DNA of 64,000 bases from Acidimicrobiia bacterium (GCA_040902765.1 JBBDWO010000007.1:107746-171745), one strand, 5' to 3'; numbered from the stretch's first letter, positions 36,387 through 45,963 are shown. Notes: generated from the sequence alone by a model not told the origin. Program-made: numbers and translations.

Positions 36387-37406
36387 GTGGCACTGATTAC
36401 CGTCGTGATTCCGATCTACAACGAGGTAGGGACGCTCTCGGAGCTACTGCGCCGTCTGAACCTGGTGAGGGAGGGTCTGAGCGACCACGAGTTGGAGCTC
36501 GTGTTCGTCGACAATGCCTCGGACGACGGATCTGGCGAAGAGATCGCGCGCCTGGCCGCCTCCGACCCCTCGATCCGGTACGTGCGATTCAGCCGCAACT
36601 TCGGACCATCTGTCGAGGCATCTATGACGGCGGGATTCAGAGTTGCTCGTGGGGATGCGGTAGTCGTGCTCTACAGCGACCTTCAGGATCCACCCGAACT
36701 CATCCCTGCGATGGTCGAAGCGTGGGAGCAGGGAGCCGACGTCGCGTATGGCCGCCAGCGAAGGCGCCAAGGGGAGTCGCGCACTCGCCGGACCGCGATC
36801 CGTGTGTTCTACCGACTCATGACGCGAACGTCGGATTCACCGATGCATACGGACTCGGGAGATTTCAGGCTGGTGTCCCGGCGGGTCTGTATGGCGCTCC
36901 TGGCAATGCCGGAACGTGTGCGCTACACCCGCGGATTGATTTCATGGCTGGGGTTTCGCCAGGTCCCCATCGAATACGACCGCCAACCTCGCACGGCGGG
37001 GCGGAGCAAGGCAAATTTCGCCGCGATTTCTCGGACTGCTCTCAACGCGATCACTTCCTTTTCTCTACGTCCCCTGCAACTACTCACAGCGGCCGGATTC
37101 GCTATCGCAGCTGCGGCGTCCGTGGGGGCCCTGGCATACTTCGTATTGTTCATCATCGGTCGCACTCTTCCCGGCGTGACAACGCTGGCGCTGCTGTTGT
37201 TGTTCTCCATTGGAGTCAACATGGCCGCGGTTGGATTGATTGGAGAGTATGTAGGGCGGATCTACATGGAGGTCAAGGCTCGGCCGCTCTACGTGATCGA
37301 CGAGGAGTCAAGTCACTACCGAGTTGAATCGGATACCGGCTTGGGCTTCTCTTTCGACCACCTAGGAGATGAACCGCCCGGGGGATTCGAAGAACTCCCG
37401 GATTGA
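36387..37406 (+). CDS. Membrane-anchored GT2, polyprenyl-phosphate type (GtrB/ArnC-like)
   Basis: The 339-residue enzyme has an N-terminal GT-A domain ([36 protein letters not shown] with the metal-binding DLQDPP) and two C-terminal helices (about 230-300) followed by the conserved [19 protein letters not shown]. This is the layout of GtrB, ArnC and related enzymes that move a sugar from a nucleotide to undecaprenyl phosphate. The GTG at 36387 has GAGGGA upstream. It is divergent from the aminotransferase operon and its 3' end overlaps rfbH by 45 bases head-on. Confidence 0.92.
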   Translation: MALITVVIPIYNEVGTLSELLRRLNLVREGLSDHELELVFVDNASDDGSGEEIARLAASDPSIRYVRFSRNFGPSVEASMTAGFRVARGDAVVVLYSDLQDPPELIPAMVEAWEQGADVAYGRQRRRQGESRTRRTAIRVFYRLMTRTSDSPMHTDSGDFRLVSRRVCMALLAMPERVRYTRGLISWLGFRQVPIEYDRQPRTAGRSKANFAAISRTALNAITSFSLRPLQLLTAAGFAIAAAASVGALAYFVLFIIGRTLPGVTTLALLLLFSIGVNMAAVGLIGEYVGRIYMEVKARPLYVIDEESSHYRVESDTGLGFSFDHLGDEPPGGFEELPD

Positions 37407-38672
37407 ATGTGCGGCATAGTCCAGCATCTCGGTCGTGAGGCCAGGAAAGACCCCGATCCAGAACGTCTGCCGCATTACATAGTCAGTGTTCTTGAGACTT
37501 CCGACCACCCGAAACTCGACGTCTTCATAGGCCGGCTGCCGGAGGAGATTCCCACCGAAGACGAGTCGCGTCGCAATCTGCCGACTCTCCAGGAATACAA
37601 GCAGATCTCGGCGTTCGAATCCCACGCCGGGGTCGACCGACATGGGAAACCCGAACCAGTTCGGTTCGGAGTTCGGTGTTGGGTCGACCAGGTGCAGCCC
37701 GGGGATGTCCTCGAGGTTCCTTCGCAGGACTGCCCAGTTCGATTTTCGCCGCTTGATGAACGAGTCGAGCTTGTCGAGCTGGGTGCAGCCGATGGCTGCC
37801 TGCATGTCTGTCGCTTTCAGGTTGTAGCCGATGTCGGAGTAGATGTACTTGTGGTCGTAGCCATAGGGGAGGTCTCCGAGTTGCCAATCGAATCTCTTCT
37901 TGCACGTGTTGGCCTTGCCCGGTTCGCAATAGCAGTCTCGCCCCCAGTCGCGAAAGGACTCGACGAGCTTCTTGAGTCGCGGCTTGTTCGTGACCACAGC
38001 TCCACCCTCGCCTGTTGTGATGTGGTGGGCGGGGTAGAAGCTGAATGTCGCAAGATCGCCGAAGGTGCCGACGTTCTTGCCGCGAAACGTTGCTCCGAGG
38101 GCATCGCAGGCATCTTCGATCACCCAGAGGTCGTTCTGCACTGCGAGTTCGGTTACGACGTCGAGATCGAACGGATTCCCGAGCGTGTGCGCCATCATGA
38201 TCAGTTTCGTCTCTGGACCGACAGCTTCGCGCAGGAGGTCCGGATCCGCGTTCAATGTCGACGGGTCGACGTCGACCACAACGGGCCGAACACCGTGGAG
38301 AATCGCAGGGTTGATCGTTGTCGGGAACCCAAGGGCCACAGTCAATACCTCGTCGCCGGGATGAAGGCGTTTCTCCGGGAGCCTCCTGCTGGTCAGTGCA
38401 GAGAAGGCGGCGAGGTTGGCCGAAGATCCGCTGTTGACCAAGAGGGCGTGGCGAGTACCGACTCGACTCGCGAGTTTCCTTTCGAAGCTTTTCGCAAATG
38501 GGCCTGCGGTCAGCCAGCCGTCGAGGCTCGACTCGACGAGCGCCACGATGTCGTCGGCGTCGAGGACTTTGCCAGAGACAGGGATCGGGGTTTGGCCTGG
38601 GATGAAGGGTGTTTGCGCGAACGACTTGCTCGCATGCTCGCGCACGGCGGCGAGGATGGATTCTCGACTCAT
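37362..38672 (-). CDS. rfbH: CDP-4-keto-6-deoxyglucose 3-dehydrase (E1)
   Basis: RfbH removes the C3 hydroxyl of CDP-4-keto-6-deoxyglucose using PMP and an iron-sulfur cluster. The 436-residue protein has His217 in [13 protein letters not shown] in place of the PLP lysine, the hallmark of this dehydrase, and cysteines 189, 247, 249 and 257 that exactly fit the C-X57-C-X-C-X7-C cluster motif of Yersinia E1. [20 protein letters not shown] also matches. The ATG at 38672 gives the usual length, though no ribosome binding site is seen. The E3 reductase (RfbI/AscD type) that normally supplies electrons is not in this window. Confidence 0.94.
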   Translation of the reverse strand: MSRESILAAVREHASKSFAQTPFIPGQTPIPVSGKVLDADDIVALVESSLDGWLTAGPFAKSFERKLASRVGTRHALLVNSGSSANLAAFSALTSRRLPEKRLHPGDEVLTVALGFPTTINPAILHGVRPVVVDVDPSTLNADPDLLREAVGPETKLIMMAHTLGNPFDLDVVTELAVQNDLWVIEDACDALGATFRGKNVGTFGDLATFSFYPAHHITTGEGGAVVTNKPRLKKLVESFRDWGRDCYCEPGKANTCKKRFDWQLGDLPYGYDHKYIYSDIGYNLKATDMQAAIGCTQLDKLDSFIKRRKSNWAVLRRNLEDIPGLHLVDPTPNSEPNWFGFPMSVDPGVGFERRDLLVFLESRQIATRLVFGGNLLRQPAYEDVEFRVVGSLKNTDYVMRQTFWIGVFPGLTTEMLDYAAHSIREFFESPGRFIS

Positions 38673-38914
38673 ATTCGCGGCTTGCTGATTGAGGATGGAA
38701 GGGTATCGTACTGCTGCCCGCGCTTTCACCCGACGTGGACCGGCGTTGGCGGCAATCTCCAGTCAGGGGCGCTGACCTCCCAGATGCGATCGACGTCGGT
38801 GCCGTTCGACGCCGACCAGGCGGTGATGTCCGACGACGTGACAACGTCACCACGTCAACAAGCTGTATTCGCCGGTACCACTTTCGCCTCGGTCCGTTCT
38901 AGGGAGGCGGCGGG
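38673..38914. other. Intergenic, 242 bases upstream of the gmd leader
   Basis: This is the divergent space between rfbH and gmd. No gene is supported; a long plus-strand open frame that crosses it is a shadow of rfbH. It contains the inverted repeat at 38835-38856. Confidence 0.5.
38835..38856. promoter_or_regulatory. Inverted repeat, possible operator between rfbH and gmd
   Basis: GACGTG and CACGTC flank a 10-base centre that itself holds GTGAC and GTCAC, giving two nested inverted repeats in 22 bases. It lies between the divergent rfbH and gmd genes, where a regulator could control both. No regulator gene is nearby. Confidence 0.3.
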
Positions 38915-39005
38915 GCAGCGAGGTGGGTACGATCCTCGCCGGTATGCGTCGATGAGGAGGGTGAATGCCGCGGGCGCTCATCACCGGTATCACAGGACAG
39001 GACGG
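38915..39005 (+). repeat. gmd leader, original copy of the 29254 repeat
   Basis: These 91 bases contain TACGAT (a possible -10), the AGGAGG site and the first 14 codons of gmd. They match 29254-29345. Because here they run into a full gmd gene, this is the source-like copy. Confidence 0.8.
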
Positions 39006-39942
39006 TTCGTACCTCGCCGAGTATCTGCTCGGCCTGGGCTACGAGGTGCATGGGACTATTCGCACCACCACGCACGACCTCGAGGACACCCGTATCGGCC
39101 ACCTGGTGACCACCGACCCCCCGCAGGTTGAGGTGCACATCACGGACCTCGGCGACTCGCACTCGCTGATGCGACTCATCGACGACACTCGGCCCGCCGA
39201 GGTGTACAACCTGGCCGCTCAGTCGCACGTTCGCGCCTCCTTCGATCAACCGGTGCACACCGGGGACGTCACCGGTCTGGGAGCGGTGCGCTTGCTCGAA
39301 GCGATCCGCCACGCCGATCCGTCCATCCGGTTCTACCAGGCATCGAGCAGCGAGATGTTCGGCGCCGCTCCGCCCCCGCAGAACGAGGAGACGCCGTTTC
39401 ACCCTCGCAGCCCGTACGCCGTCGCCAAGGTGTACGCCTATTGGGCCACGATCAATCATCGTGAGTCATACGGTATCCACGCGTCCAACGGGATCCTGTT
39501 CAACCACGAGAGTCCCCGGCGCGGGAAGGCGTTCGTCACCCGCAAGATCACGGCAGCGATCCCCCGACTGATGAAGGGGGAGCAGAAGAAGCTGTTGCTC
39601 GGCAACCTGGATGCCAAGCGAGATTGGGGTCATGCCCGCGACTACGTCCGTGCCATGCATCTGATGCTGCAGCATGATGAGCCACTCGATCTGGTCATCG
39701 GCACGGGTGAAGCGCACTCGGTGCGGGAGTTCCTGGACGCTGCCTTTGCCGTGGTCGACCTCGACTGGACCGATTTCGTGGAGATCGATCCCCGCTTCTA
39801 CCGGCCCGCCGAGGCGGACTTCCTCCAGGCGGATCCCCTGAGGGCGAAGACGGTTCTGGGATGGTCACCCGAAGTGACCTTCGAGGAGCTGGTTCGCGAG
39901 ATGGTGCTCGCCGACCTCGCCGCCCATGGCCTCGATGCCTGA
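38965..39942 (+). CDS. gmd: GDP-mannose 4,6-dehydratase
   Basis: Gmd makes GDP-4-keto-6-deoxymannose, the precursor of GDP-fucose, GDP-rhamnose and GDP-perosamine. The 325-residue SDR has [19 protein letters not shown] (4-22), YNLAAQSHV, the catalytic ASSSEMFG and [12 protein letters not shown] (YxxxK), and the NHESPRRG motif that is diagnostic of Gmd. GATGAGGAGGGTGA gives an excellent ribosome binding site. The next gene overlaps its end and probably completes the pathway. Confidence 0.95.
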   Translation: MPRALITGITGQDGSYLAEYLLGLGYEVHGTIRTTTHDLEDTRIGHLVTTDPPQVEVHITDLGDSHSLMRLIDDTRPAEVYNLAAQSHVRASFDQPVHTGDVTGLGAVRLLEAIRHADPSIRFYQASSSEMFGAAPPPQNEETPFHPRSPYAVAKVYAYWATINHRESYGIHASNGILFNHESPRRGKAFVTRKITAAIPRLMKGEQKKLLLGNLDAKRDWGHARDYVRAMHLMLQHDEPLDLVIGTGEAHSVREFLDAAFAVVDLDWTDFVEIDPRFYRPAEADFLQADPLRAKTVLGWSPEVTFEELVREMVLADLAAHGLDA

Positions 39943-40879
39943 GGGGCTCGCCGCCGGAGCCCGCGTCGTCGTCACCGGGGGTCACGGATTCATCGGTCGG
40001 TATGTGGTCGCCGCCCTGGCCGCCGACGGATTCAGCACGGTGGCGGTGGCCCACCCGAAGGGTGATCCGGTGGATGTCCCCCACGAGTCGGCGGTCGTCG
40101 ATCTCACCGATGCCCCTGCGGTCGATGCTCTCTTGGAGGGTGCCGAGGCGGTGGTGCATTTGGCGGCCCGGGCGGGCGGCGTGCAGTTCCAGGCCGAGCG
40201 TGCCGCGGAGGTGTTCCGCTCGAACCGGGAGATCACCGACACGGTCGTGTCAGGTGCCCGAAGGGCGGGTGTATCGCGCGTCTTCCTGGCGTCGTCGACG
40301 GTCGTGTACCGGTCCGCCCCAGAGCCCCTCACCGAGGATCACCCGCTCCTCAGCCTTGGAGACAATCCTTCGCCGTATGCGTGGTCAAAGATCACCGATG
40401 AGGTCGTCGCCTCATGGGTGGATGACGTCGAGGTGGTGGTCGGGCGGTTCGGCAACGTCTACGGACCCGGCGCGCCGTTTGACGCACAGCGATCCACGGT
40501 GGTGCACGCGTTGATCGATCGCGCCGCCCGGCTGGAGGCGGGTGAGCCGCTGACCGTGTGGGGCGACGGGTCGGCGGTGCGGTCGTTCGTGTTCGTCGAG
40601 GACGTGGCTCGGGCGGTGAGCCTGATCCTCACCGCTGGTGCCGCTGGCACCGCCTACAACGTGGACAGTGGTGAGGCGGTCGCCATTCGGGATCTGGCGG
40701 CAGCGGTGGTGGCAGCCGTTGCGCCTGAAGCCAGGATCGTCTTCGATGCCGCCAAACCGTCCGGCCCGTCGTCTCGAGTGGCCTCGATCGACCGACTCCA
40801 GGACCTCGGCTTCCAGCCGCGGACGAGTCTGTCCGATGGCGTCGCCCGCACGGTGTCGGCGTATCGGAGCGGGGGCTGA
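39926..40879 (+). CDS. NAD(P)-dependent sugar epimerase/reductase, partner of Gmd
   Basis: This 317-residue SDR has [32 protein letters not shown] and [10 protein letters not shown] (YxxxK). [20 protein letters not shown] resembles the AAKVGGI-type segment of GDP-fucose synthase, and the position overlapping the gmd stop by 17 bases supports use of GDP-4-keto-6-deoxymannose. The product could be GDP-L-fucose, GDP-D-rhamnose or a 6-deoxytalose; the sequence alone does not decide. ATG 39935 is an alternative start. Confidence 0.8.
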   Translation: MASMPEGLAAGARVVVTGGHGFIGRYVVAALAADGFSTVAVAHPKGDPVDVPHESAVVDLTDAPAVDALLEGAEAVVHLAARAGGVQFQAERAAEVFRSNREITDTVVSGARRAGVSRVFLASSTVVYRSAPEPLTEDHPLLSLGDNPSPYAWSKITDEVVASWVDDVEVVVGRFGNVYGPGAPFDAQRSTVVHALIDRAARLEAGEPLTVWGDGSAVRSFVFVEDVARAVSLILTAGAAGTAYNVDSGEAVAIRDLAAAVVAAVAPEARIVFDAAKPSGPSSRVASIDRLQDLGFQPRTSLSDGVARTVSAYRSGG

Positions 40880-41002
40880 TCCCGACGGATCAGGTGGGGG
40901 TGGCGCGACCGATCGAGGCGTACGACTGCTATCGAGCGGAGGTCTCGATCACAGCGACACCGCGAAACCCGTGGGTACGCCACTGGGCAGGTATGGCGGC
41001 CG

Positions 41003-42046
41003 TCACGCGGGGGTCTCGCCTGTGAATGCGGCCCAACTGCGAGCGGCCCGGGAATCGGCAGCCTCTATCCACTCCCGGGCCCGCGCGACCACTGAAGGGC
41101 CAGCGTCCAAGAGGCGACCCGCCGCGGCAGCGATCGCGGTCGGATCATCGGCCTCCGAAACGGTCACCGTCTCCCATAGGTCGGGGTCGTCCCGGAACAG
41201 GTCTGAGGTACGGGACATCAGGCACGGCACACCCGCCAGATACGACTCCATCGGGCTCATCGGGTGGCACTCAGACAGCGACACATACAGGTTGAGATCG
41301 ACGCTCCCCTGAAGCCGCACGAAGTCGGGCCAGGAGACCTCACCGTGTTCCACGATGTCGAGATCATCCAGATAGCCCACCGCCGGCCGCTCCAGCACGT
41401 GCGCCGTGGTCCCTCCCATCAGGGACACCGCGGCCAGCTGGGTCACCACGTTCTTACGCCAGAACGGCGCAGCGAACACGCCGATGTGCTTCCCGGGCCC
41501 CAGGTCGAGCGGTTCGAATGCCTCCAAGCGTGGAGCCCGGTTTGGCGTGTGCACGGCGTCGATACCCATGCCCGAGAAGACTTCGGCGACTCCGGCCTTG
41601 ACGAAACCGACTCGGTCGACGACACCGTCGCGGGCGAGAGCGATGACGCGGTCGACCACAGCTGCCTCCCACGCCTCGGCACCGTGCTGGGCCGGTGAGG
41701 AGTGGACAACTGCCAGGGTGCGCAAGCCGGCGGCCTTGGCGCGGGTCAGTAGGAGGTCGGCTCCGGGTGGGAAGCCATGAATCACGATTGCAGCGGCACC
41801 GTTGGTTGTGGCGGAGTCGACGATGGCGGCGGCGTGGGCACCAGCGTCCGCCGTTTCGACCAGTGGGTCGCCGAAGGCCTTGGCCGAGGTGCGGACCCCT
41901 CGCCAATTGGGATGGCAGACACTCAGTGTCGAGCCGGTCGCCTCGGGCGAAGGAAGCACAAGCGCGGGTTCGGCAGCCCTGCGGCGACCGAGGGCTTTGC
42001 GGATCAACGCGAAGCCCTTAGACACCCGAATCAGCCAGTAGCTCAA
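41003..42046 (-). CDS. GT-B glycosyltransferase
   Basis: This 347-residue protein has two Rossmann-like halves. The C-terminal half carries the donor-site pattern VSLSECHPMSPMESYLAGVP, equivalent to the E-x7-E motif of GT4 enzymes, although the preceding segments are divergent. It probably acts in the cytoplasm on the same glycan as the neighbouring genes. Its start overlaps the wecB 3' end by 29 bases, so it follows wecB on one minus-strand transcript. It ends 123 bases from the convergent sugar reductase gene. Confidence 0.8.
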   Translation of the reverse strand: MSYWLIRVSKGFALIRKALGRRRAAEPALVLPSPEATGSTLSVCHPNWRGVRTSAKAFGDPLVETADAGAHAAAIVDSATTNGAAAIVIHGFPPGADLLLTRAKAAGLRTLAVVHSSPAQHGAEAWEAAVVDRVIALARDGVVDRVGFVKAGVAEVFSGMGIDAVHTPNRAPRLEAFEPLDLGPGKHIGVFAAPFWRKNVVTQLAAVSLMGGTTAHVLERPAVGYLDDLDIVEHGEVSWPDFVRLQGSVDLNLYVSLSECHPMSPMESYLAGVPCLMSRTSDLFRDDPDLWETVTVSEADDPTAIAAAAGRLLDAGPSVVARAREWIEAADSRAARSWAAFTGETPA

Positions 42047-43136
42047 GGATCGCGTCGACGGTTCTCTTCGAGGCAGTCCCGTCTCCGTAGGGACTCGCGA
42101 TCGCCCCGAGCTTTTCGTGGAGCGCCGGGAGATCTGCGAGCCACGCCAACGCCGTGGTGCCCATGTCCGGACCGACCTCGACGCGTTCAGCGAACGTACC
42201 GATCACCTCCGGGCGTTCGGTGGATCTGCGCACTACGAGAACAGGCCGTTTGAGCACCGAGGCTTCCTCCTGGACCCCGCCGGAGTCGGAAATCATCATT
42301 GCTGACTCGGCCGAGAGTCCCAGGAACGCCGGGTAAGGCAGCGGCTCGACAACCCGTAACTGTCCGAGCAGTTTCGATGTCGCGAGGTCGCGACCCGCCC
42401 GAGCGGCCGTTCGAGGGTGCAGGGGTAGGACCACCGGCTTTGGGAGGCGGGCTAGCTCGTCGAGGATCGTCCGGAGCGTGTGTAGGTCATCCACGTTCTC
42501 AGGTCGGTGGAATGTGCTCAGGATGAACTCGCCTGGCTCGAGGTTGAATTCAGCGAGCAGAGAGCGTCGCACGCTCGCGTCCGGAAGCAGCGAGGTCACG
42601 GCTTCGACGACCGTGTTTCCGGTAATGACGATGCGTTCCTCGCTGATCCCCTCTGCAAGCAAGTTCGACCGGCTCGTGGCTGTTGGGGCGCAGAGCAGGT
42701 CCGCGAGGTGGTCGGCGATCACCCGGTTGTGTTCTTCGGGCATCCGGCGGTCGAAGCTGCGGAGGCCAGCTTCCACGTGAACCAGCGGAATCCCACGCGC
42801 ATTGGCTGCGAGAGCGCCAGCAACGGCAGAGTTCGTGTCCCCCTGTACGATCACGGCGGCTGGCTCTGTCTTCAAGAACAGCTCATCTAGAGCCTGCAAC
42901 GCCGAGCCGATCTGAGCACCCCGCGAACCACCTCCCACGCCGAGTTGGTGGTCGGGTGCTGGAAGCTGGAACGCGTCGAAGAAGTCCGACGAGAGCGAGG
43001 CGTCGTAGTGCTGTCCGGTGTGGACGATCGATGTGGCATCTCCCAACAGCCGGATGACATGGCCTAGTTTGATGATCTCGGGTCGGGTGCCCAAGACGAC
43101 CGCTATCGAGCCTCTTGGTGGGTGCTGTGGGCTCAC
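42018..43136 (-). CDS. wecB: UDP-N-acetylglucosamine 2-epimerase (non-hydrolysing)
   Basis: WecB interconverts UDP-GlcNAc and UDP-ManNAc. The 372-residue GT-B-like enzyme has VVLGTRPEIIKL at its N-terminus, TGQHYD, VQGDTNSAVAGALAA, HVEAGLRSFDRRMPEEHNR and DSGGVQEEA, all family signatures. I chose GTG 43136 with GGAGG four bases upstream; a TTG at 43166 would add ten residues. With the WecC-like dehydrogenase at 13736 it could supply ManNAcA. Confidence 0.93.
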   Translation of the reverse strand: MSPQHPPRGSIAVVLGTRPEIIKLGHVIRLLGDATSIVHTGQHYDASLSSDFFDAFQLPAPDHQLGVGGGSRGAQIGSALQALDELFLKTEPAAVIVQGDTNSAVAGALAANARGIPLVHVEAGLRSFDRRMPEEHNRVIADHLADLLCAPTATSRSNLLAEGISEERIVITGNTVVEAVTSLLPDASVRRSLLAEFNLEPGEFILSTFHRPENVDDLHTLRTILDELARLPKPVVLPLHPRTAARAGRDLATSKLLGQLRVVEPLPYPAFLGLSAESAMMISDSGGVQEEASVLKRPVLVVRRSTERPEVIGTFAERVEVGPDMGTTALAWLADLPALHEKLGAIASPYGDGTASKRTVDAILELLADSGV

Positions 43137-43219
43137 GGAGCCTCCGGTTGGGGTGCGGGGCGGCAATGGTACGGTGCTTTGCTGACAGAACGCGCCGCTG
43201 AACCAGGCGCAGCGTCGTG

Positions 43220-43225
43220 TATCGT
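43220..43225 (+). promoter_or_regulatory. -10 element, leaderless start of flippase gene
   Basis: TATCGT ends six bases before the GTG at 43232, the spacing expected if transcription starts at the start codon itself. There is no ribosome binding site. The surrounding TATCGTCCCGGCG also occurs before wzm. Confidence 0.45.
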
Positions 43226-43231
43226 CCCGGC

Positions 43232-44461
43232 GTGGCGTCAGTTAGGCCTCGCGGTCCTCTTACGCATCGCCGCGGGACCTCCTTCATGGTCGCTGGCGCG
43301 CTGATCGGTGCTATCGGCGCCTATGTGGTTCAGGTCCTCGGCGGTAGGGCCCTTGGCCCGACGGGATTCGCCCCGGTATCCGTGATATGGGCGATGCTCT
43401 TCATCGGGTTTACCATTTTCATGCTCCCGATCGAGCAGATGGTCATCCGGCGAGTGACCCTCGCCGGCGGGGGTGTCTCTTCGCCCACGGTTCGTGTGGT
43501 AGCCATGGTCACCCTCGCTGCAACGGTTCTCGCAGGCGGTCTCGCGGTGGCGGTCCGTCAGTCGCTCTTCGTCGGTGACTGGGGGTACGTGCTCGTCGCT
43601 GTGGCACTCTTTCCGGTCTCAGCCGTTCATGTGGTCGGCCGCGGTCTTCTTGCGGGGCGCGAGAGGTATACGGCCTATGGGGCGGTAGTGGCGGGCGACG
43701 CGCTCAGCAAAGTCGTTGGGACGGTACTCGTCGTGCTGCTCGGACTGGGCGGTGTCGCGTTGTGCTGGGTGCTGGCGTTGACACCCGTGGTGGTAGTCCT
43801 GGCCCGCCCATGGCGAACTCCGCGCGATGCTGTGCCCGCGGGAGCACCGCCCGGGTCGGACCGGCGGTTCCTCGGTGGCTATCTGGTGGGGACCGCAGCG
43901 TCGCAAGTTCTCCTCGCGTCCGGTCCGCTCGTTCTCGGCGCCCTGGGTGCCTCGGCTGCCGCCATCAGCGTCTACTTCGTGACCACCACGCTATTCAGAG
44001 GCCCGCTGTCCGTTTCGTACAATCTGATGGCGAGGCTCTTGCCATCGGTGACCCGTCGTGCTGCGAGTGAAGGCGATCATCTCCTGAGTACTCTTGTCAG
44101 GCGGGCCGCGATCGGCGGTGGGGTCGCGGCTGGCGCAGCAGGAGCCGGAGCGATGCTGGTCGGCCCATGGATAGTGCAGACGCTCTACGGCCAGGAGTTC
44201 CGCCCAACCGCGCTGCTTGCTGGTCTAGCCGCAGCAGCGGTCGTCGTCGCCCTCGCCGCGCTCGTCGCGACGCAGGTGCTGGTTGGCCGTGGACATACGG
44301 GGCGATTGGCTCTGGCTTGGGTATTCGGACTGATCATGGCAGTGATCACCGTGATCAGTTTGCAGATCGATCCAACGGCCCGGGTCGCGACGGCGCTCCT
44401 CGTGGGCGAGACCGCCGCGCTTCTTGGGCTTGTGGTTGCTTCCGGCAGCCCGGCTCGATGA
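43232..44461 (+). CDS. Wzx-like polysaccharide flippase (MOP superfamily)
   Basis: This 409-residue protein has 11-12 hydrophobic helices from FMVAGALIGAIGAYVVQVLG onward, as in Wzx-type flippases that move undecaprenyl-linked repeat units across the membrane. ALGPTGFAPVSVIWAMLFIG near the N-terminus and SVYFVTTTLFRGPLSVSYN in the middle fit the family; there is no catalytic motif. GTG 43232 is chosen because of the -10 spacing; a GTG at 43217 in the same frame would add five residues. Its presence next to the ABC exporter genes of this locus implies two export routes or a second polymer. Confidence 0.82.
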   Translation: MASVRPRGPLTHRRGTSFMVAGALIGAIGAYVVQVLGGRALGPTGFAPVSVIWAMLFIGFTIFMLPIEQMVIRRVTLAGGGVSSPTVRVVAMVTLAATVLAGGLAVAVRQSLFVGDWGYVLVAVALFPVSAVHVVGRGLLAGRERYTAYGAVVAGDALSKVVGTVLVVLLGLGGVALCWVLALTPVVVVLARPWRTPRDAVPAGAPPGSDRRFLGGYLVGTAASQVLLASGPLVLGALGASAAAISVYFVTTTLFRGPLSVSYNLMARLLPSVTRRAASEGDHLLSTLVRRAAIGGGVAAGAAGAGAMLVGPWIVQTLYGQEFRPTALLAGLAAAAVVVALAALVATQVLVGRGHTGRLALAWVFGLIMAVITVISLQIDPTARVATALLVGETAALLGLVVASGSPAR

Positions 44462-44480
44462 GGCCATATCGGGTGGTTCG

Positions 44481-45338
44481 CTAGGTCGACGAGTTCTCTG
44501 GGGTGCTCCCCAGGACCAAGGCCGAGATCAACGGGACGAGGGCCTCCTGCCATGGCCTCAGGGGAGCCAGTCCAAGGCTGGCGAGCCGCTCCGACCGCAT
44601 CACCGAGTATCGGGGCCTCACGACGGGACTCGGGAAGTCGGTGGATAGGGCTGGCTGAATCAGGTTCGAGTCCAGGCCGATCAGCCGTGCTGCCTCCAGA
44701 GCCAGTTCGTAACGCGTGGCATCTCCGTCGTTCGCCATGTGAAGGATGCCCGTCGCGCCCGCTTCCAAGGCGGCCACCAACCCGATCGCAAGGTCGGAGG
44801 CGGACGTCGGGCAGCTTCGCTGGTCGGTGACCGCGCGCATCCCTCCGGCTCGTGCGGCCTTGATCGCGATAGTCAGGAAGGAGTTGTGGGTCGAGGACAT
44901 GACCCAGGAGGTACGGACGACCAGCGCGTCGCCGTATTCGGTCAGTGCCGCCCTTTCTCCCGCAAGCTTGCTGCGCCCGTAGGCGTTCAGCGGGTTGGGA
45001 TGTGATGACTCGAGGTAGGGAGTCGCCGTATCACCATCGAACACATAGTCGGTCGAAACCGTCACAAACGGGATCGATTGCCTTGAGGCATAGGCAGACA
45101 GGGCCTTGACCGAGTCGGCGTTCACCCGCCATGCCGTCGCCTCGTCATGCTCAGCCTGATCGACGGCGGTGTAGGCACCCGCGTTGATGATCACCGACGG
45201 GGAATAGGCGTCGGCGGCTCGGGCGACGGTCTCCGGTCGCGCCAGGTCGAGCTCATCCCTGGTCGGATACACGGCTCGGTCCAGGATCGAGGCAAGGGCC
45301 GTGCCGAGCTGTCCTGTGCCACCGGTCACGAGGATCAC
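44481..45338 (-). CDS. rmlD: dTDP-4-dehydrorhamnose reductase
   Basis: RmlD reduces dTDP-4-keto-L-rhamnose to dTDP-L-rhamnose with NAD(P)H. The 285-residue SDR has VTGGTGQLGTAL near residue 4, NAGAYTAVDQAEHD (50s-60s), STDYVFDG, PLNAYGRSKLAGE (YxxxK) and VRTSWVMS. The start is GTG 45338 with GGAG nine bases upstream. It completes the pathway whose first three enzymes lie at 4004-6595. A decayed second copy is at 9758-10159. Confidence 0.93.
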   Translation of the reverse strand: MILVTGGTGQLGTALASILDRAVYPTRDELDLARPETVARAADAYSPSVIINAGAYTAVDQAEHDEATAWRVNADSVKALSAYASRQSIPFVTVSTDYVFDGDTATPYLESSHPNPLNAYGRSKLAGERAALTEYGDALVVRTSWVMSSTHNSFLTIAIKAARAGGMRAVTDQRSCPTSASDLAIGLVAALEAGATGILHMANDGDATRYELALEAARLIGLDSNLIQPALSTDFPSPVVRPRYSVMRSERLASLGLAPLRPWQEALVPLISALVLGSTPENSST

Positions 45339-45477
45339 AGGTGTGTGCTCCGCATTCGCTTGTATCGGCCTCGAATGCTCGGTGGCCCCATGAGGGTCAA
45401 GGGTACCGCGCTACATCGAGGGGGCAGGCGGGCGCTCGCCGTGTGCATCGAGTCTTTGGCTCGGGCAGGATACGTCC

Positions 45478-45963
45478 ATGTCGGTCATCACCACCTTCCT
45501 GGAGATGCGCTCGCGTCCTTCGCTGTCGGTTCCGCGCCCGTTTCAGTCGGGGATGCTCCTGCGGCTCGATCCTCCGACCGTCGGTTTCTATCGATACCTG
45601 TACGAGACGGTCGGATCTCGGTGGGGTTGGAAGGAGCGGGCGGGTCTCGACGATGAGGAGCTGTTGACGGTCATCGCTGATCCCGCCGTGGATGTCTTCG
45701 TCTTCTACATGGGCGGTGTGCCCGCCGGCATGTTCGAGTTGGATCGGCGCGTGGAAGGTGAGGTCGAGCTGCGGCACTTCGGACTGGCTCCCGATTTCAT
45801 CGAGCGAGGCCTGGGCAAGTACCTCCTCGCCTCGGCGGTCGACAGTGCTTGGGATCACGAGCCCGGGCGGGTGTGGGTTCGGTCCACTTCCCTGGAGCAT
45901 CCGCGCGGGCTGTTGGTCTACCAGTGGGCTGGCTTCGGGCCCTACAACTCGGTCGTGGAGTGA
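45478..45963 (+). CDS. GNAT-family N-acetyltransferase
   Basis: The 161-residue protein has the GNAT acetyl-CoA site in the form APDFIERGLGKYLLASAVD (motif A, R-G-x-G-K) and a C-terminal NPRxxxx-Y-like segment RGLLVYQWAGFGPYN. The N-terminal third is unusual (RSRPSLSVPRPFQSGMLL). It could acetylate a small molecule or protein; the substrate is unknown. It stands alone on the plus strand, followed by the palindromic repeat cluster. Confidence 0.85.
   Translation: MSVITTFLEMRSRPSLSVPRPFQSGMLLRLDPPTVGFYRYLYETVGSRWGWKERAGLDDEELLTVIADPAVDVFVFYMGGVPAGMFELDRRVEGEVELRHFGLAPDFIERGLGKYLLASAVDSAWDHEPGRVWVRSTSLEHPRGLLVYQWAGFGPYNSVVE

Noticed and set aside
37407..39131. 574-codon plus-strand open frame opposite rfbH
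   Set aside because: It is antisense to rfbH, which has full family motifs, and crosses the gmd start in another frame. Composition and lack of motifs mark it as a shadow.
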